The notes: generated from the sequence alone by a model not told the origin. A DNA stretch of 64,000 nucleotides from Terasakiella sp. SH-1 (GCF_004564135.1 NZ_CP038255.1:2963501-3027500); one strand, 5' to 3'. Shown: positions 51,712 through 62,624, numbered from the stretch's first letter. Translations and numbers: made by a program.

Positions 51712-53421
51712 GCCGTGGGAAATCCGTGCAACAAATTTCTGCACCTGCACTTCCAAGGCATCGGCATGAGAGGTCAGCTCATTGGCTGCATGCAAAACCT
51801 TCTGAGAAGATTGATCAGTCAAATCAGAGGCGGCTGACAGGTTCCCAATACAGCCTTGAACCTCGCTGACATGTTGGGAGGCTGTTGTCGCACTTTGGGC
51901 GATTTCCTGTGTCGCATGACCTTGTTCTTCTGCGGAATGAAGAATGGAAACCGAAATTTCATTGACTTGTTCAATGGTGTGGCTAATCGCGTTAATCGCC
52001 TCTGCCGCTGTACTGGTGGCATCCTGCATGGACGAAATATGCGAGGTAATTTCACCTGTTGCACGCGCCGTTTGGTTTGCAAGGTTTTTCACCTCACCGG
52101 CAACAACGGCAAAACCTTTCCCGGCTTCACCAGCACGTGCGGCTTCAATAGTGGCATTGAGCGCCAACAAATTGGTTTGTTCTGCAATATCGGAAATTAG
52201 GCCAACAACTTCCCCTACTTTATTGGCCGCATCAATCAAACCTTCCATTTTCTCAGACGTCGCATGGGCCTGCGTCACCGCGTCACCCGCAATCTGGTTG
52301 GAATCGGACACCTGAGTTTCCACCTGTTGAATAGACGCCGACAATTCTTCAATCGCAGACGCCACAGAATTTACGCTATGGCTGGCCTGAGCTGAGATCG
52401 TATCGACATTTTCAGACTCACGAATAGCCCCTTTTGCATTTTCCGACATATGAACAGCCGTTCCCTGCCAATCATTGGCAGATACTGTAAGTTGTTCTAC
52501 GAAACTCTTGAATTGCTCTTTAAACTCGCTGGCCAGTTGCTCACGTTCGACCTGTTTTTGCTGCTCAACCTCGTCTTCAGCCGTTTTCTGTTCTTGCTGT
52601 AATCTCAAACGTTCCTGACTGCGTTCTTTCAAAATGGCTACAGAGCGTGACATATCCCCGATCTCATCCCCGCGATTTTGATAAGAAATTTCCACATCCA
52701 TATCATCTTGGCTCAGGCGCAGCATGGCACCAGACAACACATTGATGGGCTGTAAGAAACCTCGGGTCCAGAAGAAAGCGACAATGATGGAAAAGACAGT
52801 CACCCCAAGAAAAGACAAAACAATCCCGTTGATAATATTGTCCAGCAACCCTTCAATATCCGATTTCAAAACACCGGCATATAAAATGCCGACGATCTCT
52901 TTCTTTGAATTTCGGATTGGTTCGTAAATGGTGAAATAATCTTTACCCAGGATCGTTGCTTCACCACTATAGGTCTGCCCTTTGGTCACGACCGGATACA
53001 CACGCCCTTTTTGTCCAAGAGGTGTCCCCACAGCACGCTTGCCGTCCGGCTTGATGATATTGGTAGTTTTACGCCAAAAATCCTTGGTTTTATCGTCCCA
53101 CTTGAAAATGGTAACAGTTTCCCCCGTCACGGCCCCAATTTCATCAATCATGGCATGACTGGAAAAATTATCCGGAATGGCATCCATACGCACATTGGAG
53201 ACCACCCCTTCTTGCGAAAGGGAAAATGACACCCCGTCCATAGATTTTTTGGCAATAGTCGCCGCAATACGCAGGCTCATACTCTGGCGTTCCACGACCT
53301 TGTTGACCAAATCAGCACGAATGAGCCAGATTGTCGAACCACCAATCGCAATACCAGTTAGCGCAATCAGAACAATTGTAAAAATTGTCAATTTTGCGTT
53401 TAGCTTCAATTTTCCAAACAT
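51709..53421 (-). CDS. Methyl-accepting chemotaxis protein (Cache sensor)
   Basis: 570 residues. Membrane segment 1 (about 10-32), a periplasmic single-Cache domain (to about 190, with FKWDDKTKDFWRKTTNI and YFTIYEPIRNSKKEIVGILYAG), membrane segment 2 (about 198-222), HAMP, and the signalling domain with the tip [39 protein letters not shown]. The ligand is unknown. Its stop codon lies in the solo MITE end. Single gene with its own terminator. Confidence 0.95.
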   Translation of the reverse strand: MFGKLKLNAKLTIFTIVLIALTGIAIGGSTIWLIRADLVNKVVERQSMSLRIAATIAKKSMDGVSFSLSQEGVVSNVRMDAIPDNFSSHAMIDEIGAVTGETVTIFKWDDKTKDFWRKTTNIIKPDGKRAVGTPLGQKGRVYPVVTKGQTYSGEATILGKDYFTIYEPIRNSKKEIVGILYAGVLKSDIEGLLDNIINGIVLSFLGVTVFSIIVAFFWTRGFLQPINVLSGAMLRLSQDDMDVEISYQNRGDEIGDMSRSVAILKERSQERLRLQQEQKTAEDEVEQQKQVEREQLASEFKEQFKSFVEQLTVSANDWQGTAVHMSENAKGAIRESENVDTISAQASHSVNSVASAIEELSASIQQVETQVSDSNQIAGDAVTQAHATSEKMEGLIDAANKVGEVVGLISDIAEQTNLLALNATIEAARAGEAGKGFAVVAGEVKNLANQTARATGEITSHISSMQDATSTAAEAINAISHTIEQVNEISVSILHSAEEQGHATQEIAQSATTASQHVSEVQGCIGNLSAASDLTDQSSQKVLHAANELTSHADALEVQVQKFVARISHG

Positions 53422-53576
53422 GTCACCCTTCCAGCAAACAGGTAAAAGATTAACCTAGAAAATCTTCTAACTGCCCGCTGAACAGAATGACATCGACTTT
53501 TAGTCTTACTACTTCCGCATAAATCCGTTAGGATTGGCGCAAAGAAAGTCGAAAAATTAAACCCGGCTTTGCCAAC

Positions 53577-54680
53577 CTACACATTAAAGCGGAAGTGGAA
53601 AACATCGCCGTCCTGGGCAATATAATCTTTGCCTTCCTGACGCATTTTACCGTTTTCCTTGGCACCGCTTTCACCGCTAAATTCAATATAATCTTCATAG
53701 GCAATGGTTTCTGCCTTAATGAAACCACGCTCAAAATCCGTATGGATAGCACCTGCTGCTTGCGGCGCTTTAGACCCGGTACGTACCGTCCAGGCACGCG
53801 CTTCTTTCGGGCCAACGGTGAAGAAGGTCAGCAAATCAAGTAGTTTGTAGCCTTCACGAATAACACGGGCCAACCCCGTTTCTTCCAGACCAAGGCTTTC
53901 CAGGAATTCAGCCTTGTCTTCTTCACTATCCAGTTTGGAGACTTCTTCTTCGATTTGTGCAGAAATCACAACAGCACGAGCATTTTCAGAAGCTGCTTTT
54001 TCAAAAACTTTAGCCGAAATGGAATTGCCTTCAGAGGCACTGTCTTCTTCAACATTACACACATACAGCACAGGCTTTGATGTCAGCAGTTGCAGCATCT
54101 GAAAAAGTTTTTCCTCTTCATCATCGCGGCGTTCCACCACGCGTGCAGGTTTGCCTTCTCGCAAGACTTCCAAAACCTTTTGCACCAAGTCCAATGTCAC
54201 CTTGGCGTCTTTATCCTGACCACGGGCCTTTTTAATCAACGCCTGCTCACGTTTTTCCAGACTTTCCAGATCAGACAGCATCAATTCTGTTTCAACCGTT
54301 TCGGCATCACGGATCGGATCAATGGTGTTGTCTACGTGGGTGATGTTTTCATCTTCAAAACAGCGCAGAACATGGATAATCGCATCCACTTCGCGAATGT
54401 TACCCAGGAACTGGTTGCCCAACCCCTCGCCTTTGGAGGCACCACGCACCAGTCCGGCAATATCCACAAATTCCAACTGCGTTGGGATTACTTTGGCCGA
54501 TTGTGCAATTGCTGCCAGTTTATCAAGACGTACATCCGGCACACCCACACGGCCAGAGTTGGGTTCAATTGTACAAAACGGGAAGTTTGCTGCTTCGGCT
54601 GCTGCCGTTGAAGTCAGTGCGTTAAACAATGTTGATTTGCCCACATTCGGCAGGCCAACGATACCACAATTAAAACCCAT
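53577..54680 (-). CDS. ychF: Ribosome-associated ATPase/GTPase YchF (OBG family)
   Basis: 367 residues. Begins MGFNCGIVGLPNVGKSTLFNALT with the P-loop, then DIAGLVRGASKGEGLGNQFL (G3) and YVCNVEE in place of the usual NKxD, the change that lets YchF favour ATP. The C-terminal TGS-like part ends QEGKDYIAQDGDVFHFRFNV. Forms the usual leftward cluster rplY-pth-ychF. Confidence 0.96.
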   Translation of the reverse strand: MGFNCGIVGLPNVGKSTLFNALTSTAAAEAANFPFCTIEPNSGRVGVPDVRLDKLAAIAQSAKVIPTQLEFVDIAGLVRGASKGEGLGNQFLGNIREVDAIIHVLRCFEDENITHVDNTIDPIRDAETVETELMLSDLESLEKREQALIKKARGQDKDAKVTLDLVQKVLEVLREGKPARVVERRDDEEEKLFQMLQLLTSKPVLYVCNVEEDSASEGNSISAKVFEKAASENARAVVISAQIEEEVSKLDSEEDKAEFLESLGLEETGLARVIREGYKLLDLLTFFTVGPKEARAWTVRTGSKAPQAAGAIHTDFERGFIKAETIAYEDYIEFSGESGAKENGKMRQEGKDYIAQDGDVFHFRFNV

Positions 54681-54759
54681 GATCTCAGGTCCATTTCATA
54701 TGTTAAAAATCTTGCCCTAGCGGATAGCGTGCTTAGGGACTTTCGTCAAGTTTTGACTG

Positions 54760-55461
54760 TTATTCCTGAACTGAGGTCTTTTTCAACTTTTGTAAAACCG
54801 CAAAAGGATTCCCCTCATCCTCAGAAGACTTATCTTTTGGTGCAGGCGTTTTTTGCGCCACATTTTTATCAGCCTTCGGCTTGTTGGGACGTTGCGGGCG
54901 CATGTCCATGGCGTAACGGTTCATAAAATCCGTATCTTCGCCTTTCAGCACGCAACTGATATGCTGACAGACCGTGTCGAGCATTTTATCCAGCTCAGTC
55001 CCTTCTGCCTTAGCAAAATCACCCAAGACATGGGAATGCACTTTTTCTTTGGAACCGGGATGGCCGATCCCTAAACGCACACGCTTGTAATTTTTCCCCA
55101 AATGGGCATCACAACTACGCAAACCATTGTGCCCGCCATGACCACCGCCTGTTTTGACCTTAATCTTGGTGAAGGTCAAATCCAGTTCGTCATGCATGAC
55201 CACAACATGTTCGGGATCAATTTTATAAAAACGTGCCGCAGCACCGACAGAACGACCAGACTCATTCATATAAGTCTGGGGCTTGAGTGCGAGAACTTTC
55301 ACACCATTGATGGTGCCTTCGCACATTTCGCCCTGGAATTTTGTCCGCCAGGGACCAAAGGAATGGCGCTGAACCATCAAGTCCAGCGCCATAAACCCGA
55401 TGTTGTGCCGATTCTTTTCGTATTTCCCGCCAGGATTACCAAGACCGACCAACAAAATCAT
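54760..55461 (-). CDS. pth: Peptidyl-tRNA hydrolase
   Basis: 233 residues. The core (about 1-185) has VGLGNPGGKYEKNRHNIGFMALD with the catalytic His20, KPQTYMNESGRSV, HDELDL and GGHGGHNGLRS. It frees tRNA from stalled peptidyl-tRNA. A Lys/Pro-rich tail of about 45 residues is added at the C-terminus (PQRPNKPKADKNVAQK...), as in other alphaproteobacterial forms. 12 bp after rplY. Confidence 0.96.
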   Translation of the reverse strand: MILLVGLGNPGGKYEKNRHNIGFMALDLMVQRHSFGPWRTKFQGEMCEGTINGVKVLALKPQTYMNESGRSVGAAARFYKIDPEHVVVMHDELDLTFTKIKVKTGGGHGGHNGLRSCDAHLGKNYKRVRLGIGHPGSKEKVHSHVLGDFAKAEGTELDKMLDTVCQHISCVLKGEDTDFMNRYAMDMRPQRPNKPKADKNVAQKTPAPKDKSSEDEGNPFAVLQKLKKTSVQE

Positions 55462-55473
55462 AAGAAAGAAACC

Positions 55474-56094
55474 TTACTCTTCAGCAGCTTCTTCTTCTTC
55501 ACCTTCTACTTCTACAGCAGCTTTCTCACCAGAAGACGGTGCTGCGATAGAACAGATTGTGAAGTCACGATCCGTAATTGTCGGTGTTACACCTTCTGCC
55601 AACGTCACAGCAGAAATGTGGATTGTGTCACCAACGTTTGTACCAGTCAGGTCAACTTCGATGCTTTCCGGAATAGCGTTTGCCGGAACGTTACATTCGA
55701 TCTCGTGACGAACAACGTTCAATACACCGCCGCGCTTCAGACCTTCAGAAGCAGCTTCGTTTGTGAATGTAACCGGGATCGCAACAGAAATCTTCGCATC
55801 TTTACCCAGACGCAGGAAGTCAGCGTGCAACGGCTGGTCAGTTACCGGGTGGAACTGAACGTCGCGGCAGATCACAGTTTCAGCTTCTTTGCCGAGTTTG
55901 ATTTCGCCAGTAGAAGCGAAGAAAGTTTGACCTGTGTGCAGTTGAACCCACAGTTCTTTCGGGCAAATAGAGATGCTTACCGGATCTTTCTTGTCACCAT
56001 AGATTACGGCCGGAACAAGACCTTCACGACGGATTGCGCGGGCTGCCCCCTTGCCGGCTGTCTCACGCTGTTGTGCATTTAGAACATAGCTCAT
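55474..56094 (-). CDS. rplY: Ribosomal protein bL25 (CTC/TL5 form)
   Basis: 206 residues from the ATG at 56094 (AAGGA upstream); the longer frame adds 36 unlikely residues. N-terminal 5S-rRNA-binding domain (LNAQQRETAGKGAARAIRREGLVPAVIYG), then the TL5-type beta domain (VTFTNEAASEGLKRGGVLNVVRHEIECNVPANAIPESIEVDLTG). Acidic tail VEVEGEEEEAAEE. Biased codons, as expected for a ribosomal gene. Confidence 0.96.
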   Translation of the reverse strand: MSYVLNAQQRETAGKGAARAIRREGLVPAVIYGDKKDPVSISICPKELWVQLHTGQTFFASTGEIKLGKEAETVICRDVQFHPVTDQPLHADFLRLGKDAKISVAIPVTFTNEAASEGLKRGGVLNVVRHEIECNVPANAIPESIEVDLTGTNVGDTIHISAVTLAEGVTPTITDRDFTICSIAAPSSGEKAAVEVEGEEEEAAEE

Positions 56095-56296
56095 AGCTGA
56101 TTCCTTAAATAAATTCTTTGATTGATAATTGTCATAGAGCCTCCAGGGGTGCCCTACGTACAGTAAGGGGCGCGTGATACAAGAATTCGCCTCAAGAGTC
56201 AATCAAACAATCACTCACAGCCGGGTTTCACTGTCACGTCTCGTAATTTCAAACAACCGTGTCCTTATACACACATAAAAATAAAAAGTGTGCGCC

Positions 56297-58342
56297 ATGA
56301 AAATGAAACTCACCCCCAAACTGATCTCAGCCTTTCTTGCCATCGGGCTGATCCCGTTCTTTATCGTTGGCATCATGATGCTCAATCGCGCCAACCATGC
56401 ACTGGAAGACGAAGCGTATGCAAAACTAGCGTCTGTTGCCGAATATAAAACCCTTGCGATTAAAAACTGGCTCAAAGACCGCAAGGCAGATGTTCATTCT
56501 GTACCTTTAACCCCGTTCTACATCAATGCGGCCAAAACCTTGCTCAATGGGACGGCGGCAGAAAAGGCGCAAGCCCAAAAAGATGTGCGACATGAATTTG
56601 AAATCAACCAGCGCCTGCACGGCTATTATAACGAGATGAAAATCCTTGATCTCAAGGGTAATCATCTGATCAGCCTACAAAACATCAATCAGAATGAGGC
56701 TGACAAAGACTGGTTTCAGGCCGCCCTAAAAAAAGCACAGCACACAAAAAAAGGCGATGAATGTCACGACCTGTATGTCGGCCCGCTGGAATTCTGTGAA
56801 GAGCTGAAAAAGCCCAGCGTTCATATGAGCCATGTCATTCGGGATCGTGACACGTTTGAGCCCATTGCCATGTATGTGGTCGATGTAAATGTCGATAAAA
56901 TCGAACATCTGATGGAAGTCACCACAGGTATGGGGGAAACCGGACAAACCTATCTTGCCGGGGCCGACGGTATCTTAAAATCCAATACTCGCCACAATGA
57001 TCAAGCCATTTTCACCCAAAAAATCGACACCACAGGGCTCACCGATACGTTTGAGCGCCGCGAAACAAAACGCGGAGCCGATATTTGTCAGAACCTCGTC
57101 TATGAAGGCCCCAATGGTCATGAAGTGCTTGGGCATAACCATTACCTGCCGGAACTTGACCTTGCCATCATGACCGAAATCCACAAGGAAGAAGCCTTTG
57201 CCACCATCACAGAAATGGAATGGACCATGGCGAGCATTGCCTCAATCGGGTTACTCTTAATCAGTGGAGCTGGCTGGTATACGGCCCAATCTGTGGCCCG
57301 CCCAGTTGTTGCCATGACCGATGTCATGGGAGAAATGGCTCAAAACAACCTGCATGTTGATGTGCCCTATACAAAGCGTCGTGATGAATTGGGAGATATG
57401 GCCGGGTCTGTCAGCCATTTCAAAGACCAGATGCTGCGCGTCAAAGAACTGGAACAACAGGCCGAAGCGGACAAACAACAAGCTGAAATCGAACGCAAGG
57501 CAGCCATGAATGAAATGGCCACCACTTTTGAGAATTCTGTTGGTCAAGTGGTGGAAAGCGTTACCTCGGCTGTGACACAGCTTCAAGCCTCTTCCACACA
57601 AATGTCAAACACCGCCAATCAAACCAGTTCGCAAGCCACCACAGTCGCAGCAGCGGCAGAAGAAGCCTCCACCAATGTACAAACGGTTGCAGCCGCATCC
57701 GAAGAACTGGCTGCATCTGAAGAAGAAATCAGCCGCCATGTCCAACAATCTTCAAGCGTTGCTGACCGGGCTGCCGTTCAGGCAGACACCACAAAAGAAA
57801 CCGTTGAAAATATGGTCGAAGAAGTCGGTAAAATCAGTGAAGTCGTCAATTTGATTTCCGATATTGCCGAACAGACCAACCTTCTTGCCCTGAATGCAAC
57901 AATCGAAGCCGCACGGGCTGGTGAGGCAGGCAAAGGCTTTGCCGTTGTTGCCAGCGAGGTTAAAAACCTTGCCAATCAAACGGCCAAAGCCACCCAGAAT
58001 ATTGCCCTGCAAATATCGCAAGTCCAATCGGTGACACAAGAGGCAGCCCATGCCATCCATAATATTGGCTCCACCATCACTGAAATTGACGAAATCGCCA
58101 ATTCCATTGCAGCAGCGGTGGAAGAACAAACCGCAGCCACCACGGAAATCGCCCGTAATGTCGAACAGGCATCTCAAGGCACAGCCGAAGTTTCTGTCAA
58201 CATCCAGTCTGTTGAAACCGCCGCCGGGGAAACTGGATCAGCCGCACAACAAATCAGTTCTGCGGCAACAGACCTGTCCAAACAAGCCAACGTGCTACAA
58301 CAGGAAGTCCGTCATTTCCTTGAAAAGGTCCGTTCAGATTAA
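56297..58342 (+). CDS. Methyl-accepting chemotaxis protein (large periplasmic sensor)
   Basis: 681 residues from the ATG at 56297; a GTG three codons earlier is possible. Membrane segment 1 (about 7-27), a long periplasmic region of about 270 residues with a double-Cache layout and several cysteines ([20 protein letters not shown]), membrane segment 2 (about 300-322), HAMP, and the signalling tip [39 protein letters not shown]. The closing part carries [14 protein letters not shown]. Ligand unknown. Its terminator is shared with ftsK. Confidence 0.94.
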   Translation: MKMKLTPKLISAFLAIGLIPFFIVGIMMLNRANHALEDEAYAKLASVAEYKTLAIKNWLKDRKADVHSVPLTPFYINAAKTLLNGTAAEKAQAQKDVRHEFEINQRLHGYYNEMKILDLKGNHLISLQNINQNEADKDWFQAALKKAQHTKKGDECHDLYVGPLEFCEELKKPSVHMSHVIRDRDTFEPIAMYVVDVNVDKIEHLMEVTTGMGETGQTYLAGADGILKSNTRHNDQAIFTQKIDTTGLTDTFERRETKRGADICQNLVYEGPNGHEVLGHNHYLPELDLAIMTEIHKEEAFATITEMEWTMASIASIGLLLISGAGWYTAQSVARPVVAMTDVMGEMAQNNLHVDVPYTKRRDELGDMAGSVSHFKDQMLRVKELEQQAEADKQQAEIERKAAMNEMATTFENSVGQVVESVTSAVTQLQASSTQMSNTANQTSSQATTVAAAAEEASTNVQTVAAASEELAASEEEISRHVQQSSSVADRAAVQADTTKETVENMVEEVGKISEVVNLISDIAEQTNLLALNATIEAARAGEAGKGFAVVASEVKNLANQTAKATQNIALQISQVQSVTQEAAHAIHNIGSTITEIDEIANSIAAAVEEQTAATTEIARNVEQASQGTAEVSVNIQSVETAAGETGSAAQQISSAATDLSKQANVLQQEVRHFLEKVRSD

Positions 58343-58356
58343 ACGGACAAACAAAA

Positions 58357-58386
58357 AAGGGGGAAAGCATAAACACTTTCCCCCTT
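58357..58386. terminator. Bidirectional terminator
   Basis: Stem AAGGGGGAAAG / CTTTCCCCCTT with an 8-base loop between convergent MCP and ftsK; A- and T-rich on both flanks. Confidence 0.9.
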
Positions 58387-58402
58387 CTTCTTTTTCACAG
58401 GC

Positions 58403-60778
58403 TTATTCAACCCCGTCTTGACCTGCAAGAATTTTACGCCGCCCAACCCGATCAGGGGCTGACACAATGCCGTCTTCTTCCATCTGATCAACAATACGCG
58501 CTGCCCGGTTATAGCCGATAGACAAGCGACGCTGGATGTGGCTGGTGGATGCCTTACCATCTTGAATACAAATTTGCACTGCCTGGTCATAAAGCGCATC
58601 ACCGCTGGATGTATTGCCCCCTACAGAACCTGCGGGCATGACCAGACCGTCAATCGGTTCATCGCTTTCTTCTGTGACCGCATCCACATAAGCAGGCTCA
58701 CCCTGTTTCTTCAGGTGGTTGACCACTTCTTCAACTTCTTCATCAGAAGCAAATGGACCATGAACACGCGAAACCTGCCCGCCATTAGGTTTAAAGAGCA
58801 TATCCCCCATCCCCAAGAGCTGTTCAGCCCCTTGCGTTTCTAAAATAACGCGGGAGTCAATCTTGGTCGTCACTGTAAAAGCAATACGAGACGGGAAGTT
58901 GGCCTTGATCGTCCCGGTCATCACATCAGTTGAAGGACGCTGCGTTGCCATGATCAAATGCACCCCGGCAGCACGCGCTTTTTGCGCCAAAGACTGGATA
59001 CAGGCATCAATCTCTTTACCCACCATCAACATCAGATCAGCAAATTCATCGACGATCACCACAAGGAACGGCATGGGTTCCATATCCAGTGGCTGTTCTT
59101 CAAAGATCGGCTTGCCTGTTTCCGGGTCAAAACCGGTTTGCACCCGACGGGTCAGCACTTCGCCTTTCTTGCGGCTTTCTTCCAGCTTGGCATTATAGCC
59201 TGCGATGTTACGCACCCCCAGATTGGACATGAGGCGGTAACGCTCGTTCATTTCCTGAACACACCATTTCAGCGCCATCACAGCCTTGCCCGGATCTGTC
59301 ACCACAGGAGACAACAAATGCGGAATGCCTTCATATACAGACAGTTCCAGCATTTTTGGATCAATCATAATGAACTTACATTGTTCCGGCGTCATGCGAT
59401 AAAGCAGGCTCAAGATCATGGTATTCACACCCACAGACTTACCGGAACCGGTTGTCCCTGCCACCAACAAGTGCGGCATACGAGCCAGATCGGCCATAAC
59501 AGGCTGACCGCCAATATCCACACCGAGTGCCATATTCAATGAGGCTTTCGGATTATTGAAACTATCAGCCTCAACCAATTCACGTAGATAAACAGTGTCA
59601 CGACGCGCATTGGGTAATTCAATGCCGATGACGCTACGCCCCGGTACAACTGCGATACGCACAGAGACAGCAGACATGGAACGCGCAATATCATCTGCCA
59701 GCGAAATCACCCGTGATGTTTTTGTCCCCGCAGCTGGCTCCAGCTCATAAAGCGTCACCACAGGACCGGGGCGGACTTCAACGATTTCCCCCTTAATACC
59801 GAAATCAGAAAGGACCTGTTCCAGCAGTTCCGCATTATGTTCAAGGGCAGCACGATCAATCTTAGCCGCCTGTTTTTGCGAAGCAGATGCTTCGGCCAAC
59901 AGGTCAAGGGGCGGGAAATTATAGCTATCTGGAGAAAGGACCAAATTTTGCTGTTTGGCTTTCTGCGTCTTTTTCGGCAAGGCGACGTCTTCAACGTCCG
60001 GCGTGCTAATCTTGGTCTGTGTTTTCTTACGTTTAAGGACAGGGGCCTCTTCTACAATACCGCTTTCTTCCTCAATCATCTCGTCCAGCTTGGTACGTTG
60101 AAGAACACTAACCCCTTTGCTCACCGCTTCAACAGACCCATTCAAGGTACCGCGTGCCGCCACAGCCACACCATGCCCCATATGCGACCATTCATTTTTG
60201 GATAAGGCCAATCCATAAATCAATCCAACCCCGCCAAGAACCGCCGCCAAAAGCGCAATTCCCCAATCAAGAAACGGCAAGGTTTCCAGCCCGACAAAGG
60301 CAAACAGCCCCATAATCCGTTCAGAGAGCATCAGGCCGGACAAGCCCCCAAGCCCACTGCGCAACGGCCAATCAGAGGGCATGGGCAACACATGAAAAGC
60401 AATGGACAATAAAAAAGCGCTAAAACACAACACAACAAGACGCATCCACAAATTGGATACCATTTGTTTGGACGCGATACGCCAGGCCCAGGAAAACAGC
60501 ACCAACACAGGTAGCGTACTGATCAGGCCAAAGGATTGCATCATAATATCGGCAACATAGGCCCCAACCGGACCAAGCAAATTTTGTACATCATGAGGGG
60601 AGGCACTGTTAAAAGACGGATCACCTGGCGTATAGCTTAGCAGAATCATCGCCAAAATGATGGCACTGCCCCCTAAAAACAAACCGGATGTTTCAATTGC
60701 ACGATTAAACAAAAAATCTTTGACCGCCGCAGGTAACAAAGGAGTCCGTTGGCTTTTGGATGTGGTGCGCGCCATCAC
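58403..60778 (-). CDS. ftsK: DNA translocase FtsK
   Basis: 791 residues. The N-terminal 200 residues hold four membrane segments that anchor it at the septum; a short linker follows. The motor has Walker A VAGTTGSGKSVGVN, Walker B VVIVDEFADLMLM, and ATQRPSTDVMTGTIKANFPSRIAF. The C-terminal gamma winged helix (DGKASTSHIQRRLSIGYNRAARIVDQMEEDGIV) reads KOPS sites. It moves chromosome ends during division and activates XerCD. The linker is shorter than that of E. coli. Confidence 0.97.
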   Translation of the reverse strand: MMARTTSKSQRTPLLPAAVKDFLFNRAIETSGLFLGGSAIILAMILLSYTPGDPSFNSASPHDVQNLLGPVGAYVADIMMQSFGLISTLPVLVLFSWAWRIASKQMVSNLWMRLVVLCFSAFLLSIAFHVLPMPSDWPLRSGLGGLSGLMLSERIMGLFAFVGLETLPFLDWGIALLAAVLGGVGLIYGLALSKNEWSHMGHGVAVAARGTLNGSVEAVSKGVSVLQRTKLDEMIEEESGIVEEAPVLKRKKTQTKISTPDVEDVALPKKTQKAKQQNLVLSPDSYNFPPLDLLAEASASQKQAAKIDRAALEHNAELLEQVLSDFGIKGEIVEVRPGPVVTLYELEPAAGTKTSRVISLADDIARSMSAVSVRIAVVPGRSVIGIELPNARRDTVYLRELVEADSFNNPKASLNMALGVDIGGQPVMADLARMPHLLVAGTTGSGKSVGVNTMILSLLYRMTPEQCKFIMIDPKMLELSVYEGIPHLLSPVVTDPGKAVMALKWCVQEMNERYRLMSNLGVRNIAGYNAKLEESRKKGEVLTRRVQTGFDPETGKPIFEEQPLDMEPMPFLVVIVDEFADLMLMVGKEIDACIQSLAQKARAAGVHLIMATQRPSTDVMTGTIKANFPSRIAFTVTTKIDSRVILETQGAEQLLGMGDMLFKPNGGQVSRVHGPFASDEEVEEVVNHLKKQGEPAYVDAVTEESDEPIDGLVMPAGSVGGNTSSGDALYDQAVQICIQDGKASTSHIQRRLSIGYNRAARIVDQMEEDGIVSAPDRVGRRKILAGQDGVE

Positions 60779-60899
60779 ATTCTCTCATGACTATTCAAAC
60801 AGAGTTTTGGTTATGCTCCACCTTATCGAAAGAGAGTTAAGGGATGGTTTACGCCCTTTTCTTAAAGAGAATTGACAATTCGCAATGAAAAGAAATCGG

Positions 60900-61002
60900 G
60901 AATTTCGCATGATCCCCTTACCCGCTGAACAGGTACCCTCCCTTCAGCATTAATCTCGCAGCCCTCTTTCAGTTCCCCAGACCTGAAAGAGGGTCTTTTT
61001 TT
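60900..61002 (+). ncRNA. Candidate small RNA upstream of pgk
   Basis: This gap has no coding frame. A hairpin GCTGAA / TTCAGC (60924-60929 and 60943-60948) exposes a loop with ACCCTCCC, complementary to a Shine-Dalgarno sequence. It is followed by a full rho-independent terminator (60962-61002). No rightward gene lies upstream that this terminator could serve, because ftsK runs leftward. Start unknown; a TTGACA at 60872 lacks a good -10. A leader or attenuator of pgk is the alternative. Confidence 0.5.
60962..61002 (+). terminator. Orphan terminator upstream of pgk
   Basis: Stem CCCTCTTTCAG / CTGAAAGAGGG, 10-base loop, then TCTTTTTTT. It ends 78 bp before the pgk start. Confidence 0.9.
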
Positions 61003-61079
61003 GGCTTAAATTTCCAACAAAAATATGTATAGTGCGCTCAAGGGTCTCTAGATACCATCACATATTTTAAGGAATTCCC

Positions 61080-62279
61080 ATGTCCCAGTTCAAAACACTT
61101 AGTGATTATGATGTTGCAGGCAAACGCGTTCTGCTGCGTGCTGACTTGAACGTCCCGATGAAAGACGGTGCCATCACAGACACCACACGTATTGACCGCA
61201 CCTTGCCCACCATTGAAGAGCTGGTGCAAAAAGGTGCCCGTGTTGTTCTGATCACACATTATGGTCGCCCCAAAGGCCAGCGTGTCCCGGAAATGAGTGT
61301 GGAACCGATTGCGGGTGCAGTGGCTGAAAAACTGGGTAAAGACGTCAAATTCGGTTCTGACTGCATCGGTGAAGAAGCTGAAAAAACAGTCGCTTCCCTA
61401 TCTGACGGCGACGTCTGCATTCTGGAAAACCTGCGCTATTATAAGGAAGAAACAGATAACGATCAGGCGTTTGCCGAAAAACTGGCAAAACTGGGCGATA
61501 TCTATGTCAACGACGCCTTTTCTTGTGCTCACCGTGCCCATGCATCCACCGAAGCCCTTGCCCGCCTGTTGCCCTCTGCAGCTGGTCGTTTGATGCAAGC
61601 TGAGCTGGAAGCCCTTAGCGGGGCCTTGGAAGCCCCCGAACGCCCGGTTGCTGCCCTTGTCGGCGGGGCCAAGGTATCTACAAAGCTGGATGTTCTCAAC
61701 AACCTGTCGGCCAAAGTGGACATGCTCATCATCGGGGGCGGCATGGCGAACACATTCCTCAATGCTCAAGGTGTGGATATCGGCAATTCCCTGTGTGAAC
61801 ATGATCTGGCAGATACCGCCAAGGAAATTCTAGCCAATGCTGAGAAAAATGGCTGTGACATCGTGCTGCCCGTTGACGGTGTGGTTGCCAAGGAGTTTGC
61901 CGCCAATGCCGAAAACCGTACAGTTGCCCTGGCTGACGGTGTGGCAAAGGACGAGATGATTTTGGATGTCGGCCCAGCTTCTGTTGAAGACCTGAAAGAC
62001 CGCCTGTCCAAATGCAAAACCATCGTCTGGAACGGCCCGATGGGCGCCTTTGAAATTGCCCCATTTGACAATGGTACAAACGGCGCTGCCCAAGCTGCCG
62101 CCGCCCTGACCAAAGAAGGTTCACTTGTTTCTGTTGCCGGTGGTGGTGATACGGTTGCAGCCCTTGAACATGCCGGGGCCAAAGCGGATTTCACCTATAT
62201 CTCAACCGCAGGCGGCGCTTTCCTTGAATGGCTGGAAGGCAAGGAACTGCCGGGCGTTGAAGTCTTGCGCGTGAAATAA
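61080..62279 (+). CDS. pgk: Phosphoglycerate kinase
   Basis: 399 residues. It interconverts 1,3-bisphosphoglycerate and 3-phosphoglycerate. Motifs: [14 protein letters not shown] near residue 18, [34 protein letters not shown], and the ATP site WNGPMGAFE and [16 protein letters not shown] upstream of the ATG. Its own terminator follows. Confidence 0.97.
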   Translation: MSQFKTLSDYDVAGKRVLLRADLNVPMKDGAITDTTRIDRTLPTIEELVQKGARVVLITHYGRPKGQRVPEMSVEPIAGAVAEKLGKDVKFGSDCIGEEAEKTVASLSDGDVCILENLRYYKEETDNDQAFAEKLAKLGDIYVNDAFSCAHRAHASTEALARLLPSAAGRLMQAELEALSGALEAPERPVAALVGGAKVSTKLDVLNNLSAKVDMLIIGGGMANTFLNAQGVDIGNSLCEHDLADTAKEILANAEKNGCDIVLPVDGVVAKEFAANAENRTVALADGVAKDEMILDVGPASVEDLKDRLSKCKTIVWNGPMGAFEIAPFDNGTNGAAQAAAALTKEGSLVSVAGGGDTVAALEHAGAKADFTYISTAGGAFLEWLEGKELPGVEVLRVK

Positions 62280-62286
62280 GCCTCAA

Positions 62287-62318
62287 AAAAGCCCGCAGCC
62301 ATATTACTGCGGGCTTTT
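62287..62318 (+). terminator. Terminator after pgk
   Basis: Stem AAAAGCCCGCAG / CTGCGGGCTTTT with an 8-base loop. Confidence 0.88.
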
Positions 62319-62375
62319 CATAACTGGGTAAGTATCCTATATTTTAGAGATGTAATTAGATATCAGGCGCGTTTC

Positions 62376-62624
62376 ATGTCAAAATCGAATGGTAATTTTT
62401 GGTTAATGTTAGCAGGCATCGGTTTGTTCGCTTATGCTGCCAAAAAAATCATGGATGCCCAAAAAAGAAAAACCGACAATGATTTTGCCAATGCAAAAGA
62501 AATGCTGGGCCATGACAACCTTTATGAACTTGTTTCCTTACCCAACGGCACACAAGAAAAGCATTTACGTCACGACATAATTCAATCCGCCCTGAATACT
62601 GTTAAAGCTCATCGGTCTCATTAA
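62376..62624 (+). CDS. Small membrane protein of unknown function
   Basis: 82 residues. One N-terminal membrane helix (FWLMLAGIGLFAYAAKKIM), then a charged cytoplasmic tail. No family recognised. The start ATG has GGCGC upstream but no strong ribosome site. It lies 2 bp before the next gene, so the two are likely co-expressed. Confidence 0.6.
   Translation: MSKSNGNFWLMLAGIGLFAYAAKKIMDAQKRKTDNDFANAKEMLGHDNLYELVSLPNGTQEKHLRHDIIQSALNTVKAHRSH

Noticed and set aside
55102-56082. 326-codon open frame antisense to pth and rplY
   Set aside because: Shadow of two certain genes, with a low-complexity Phe/Cys/Arg composition.
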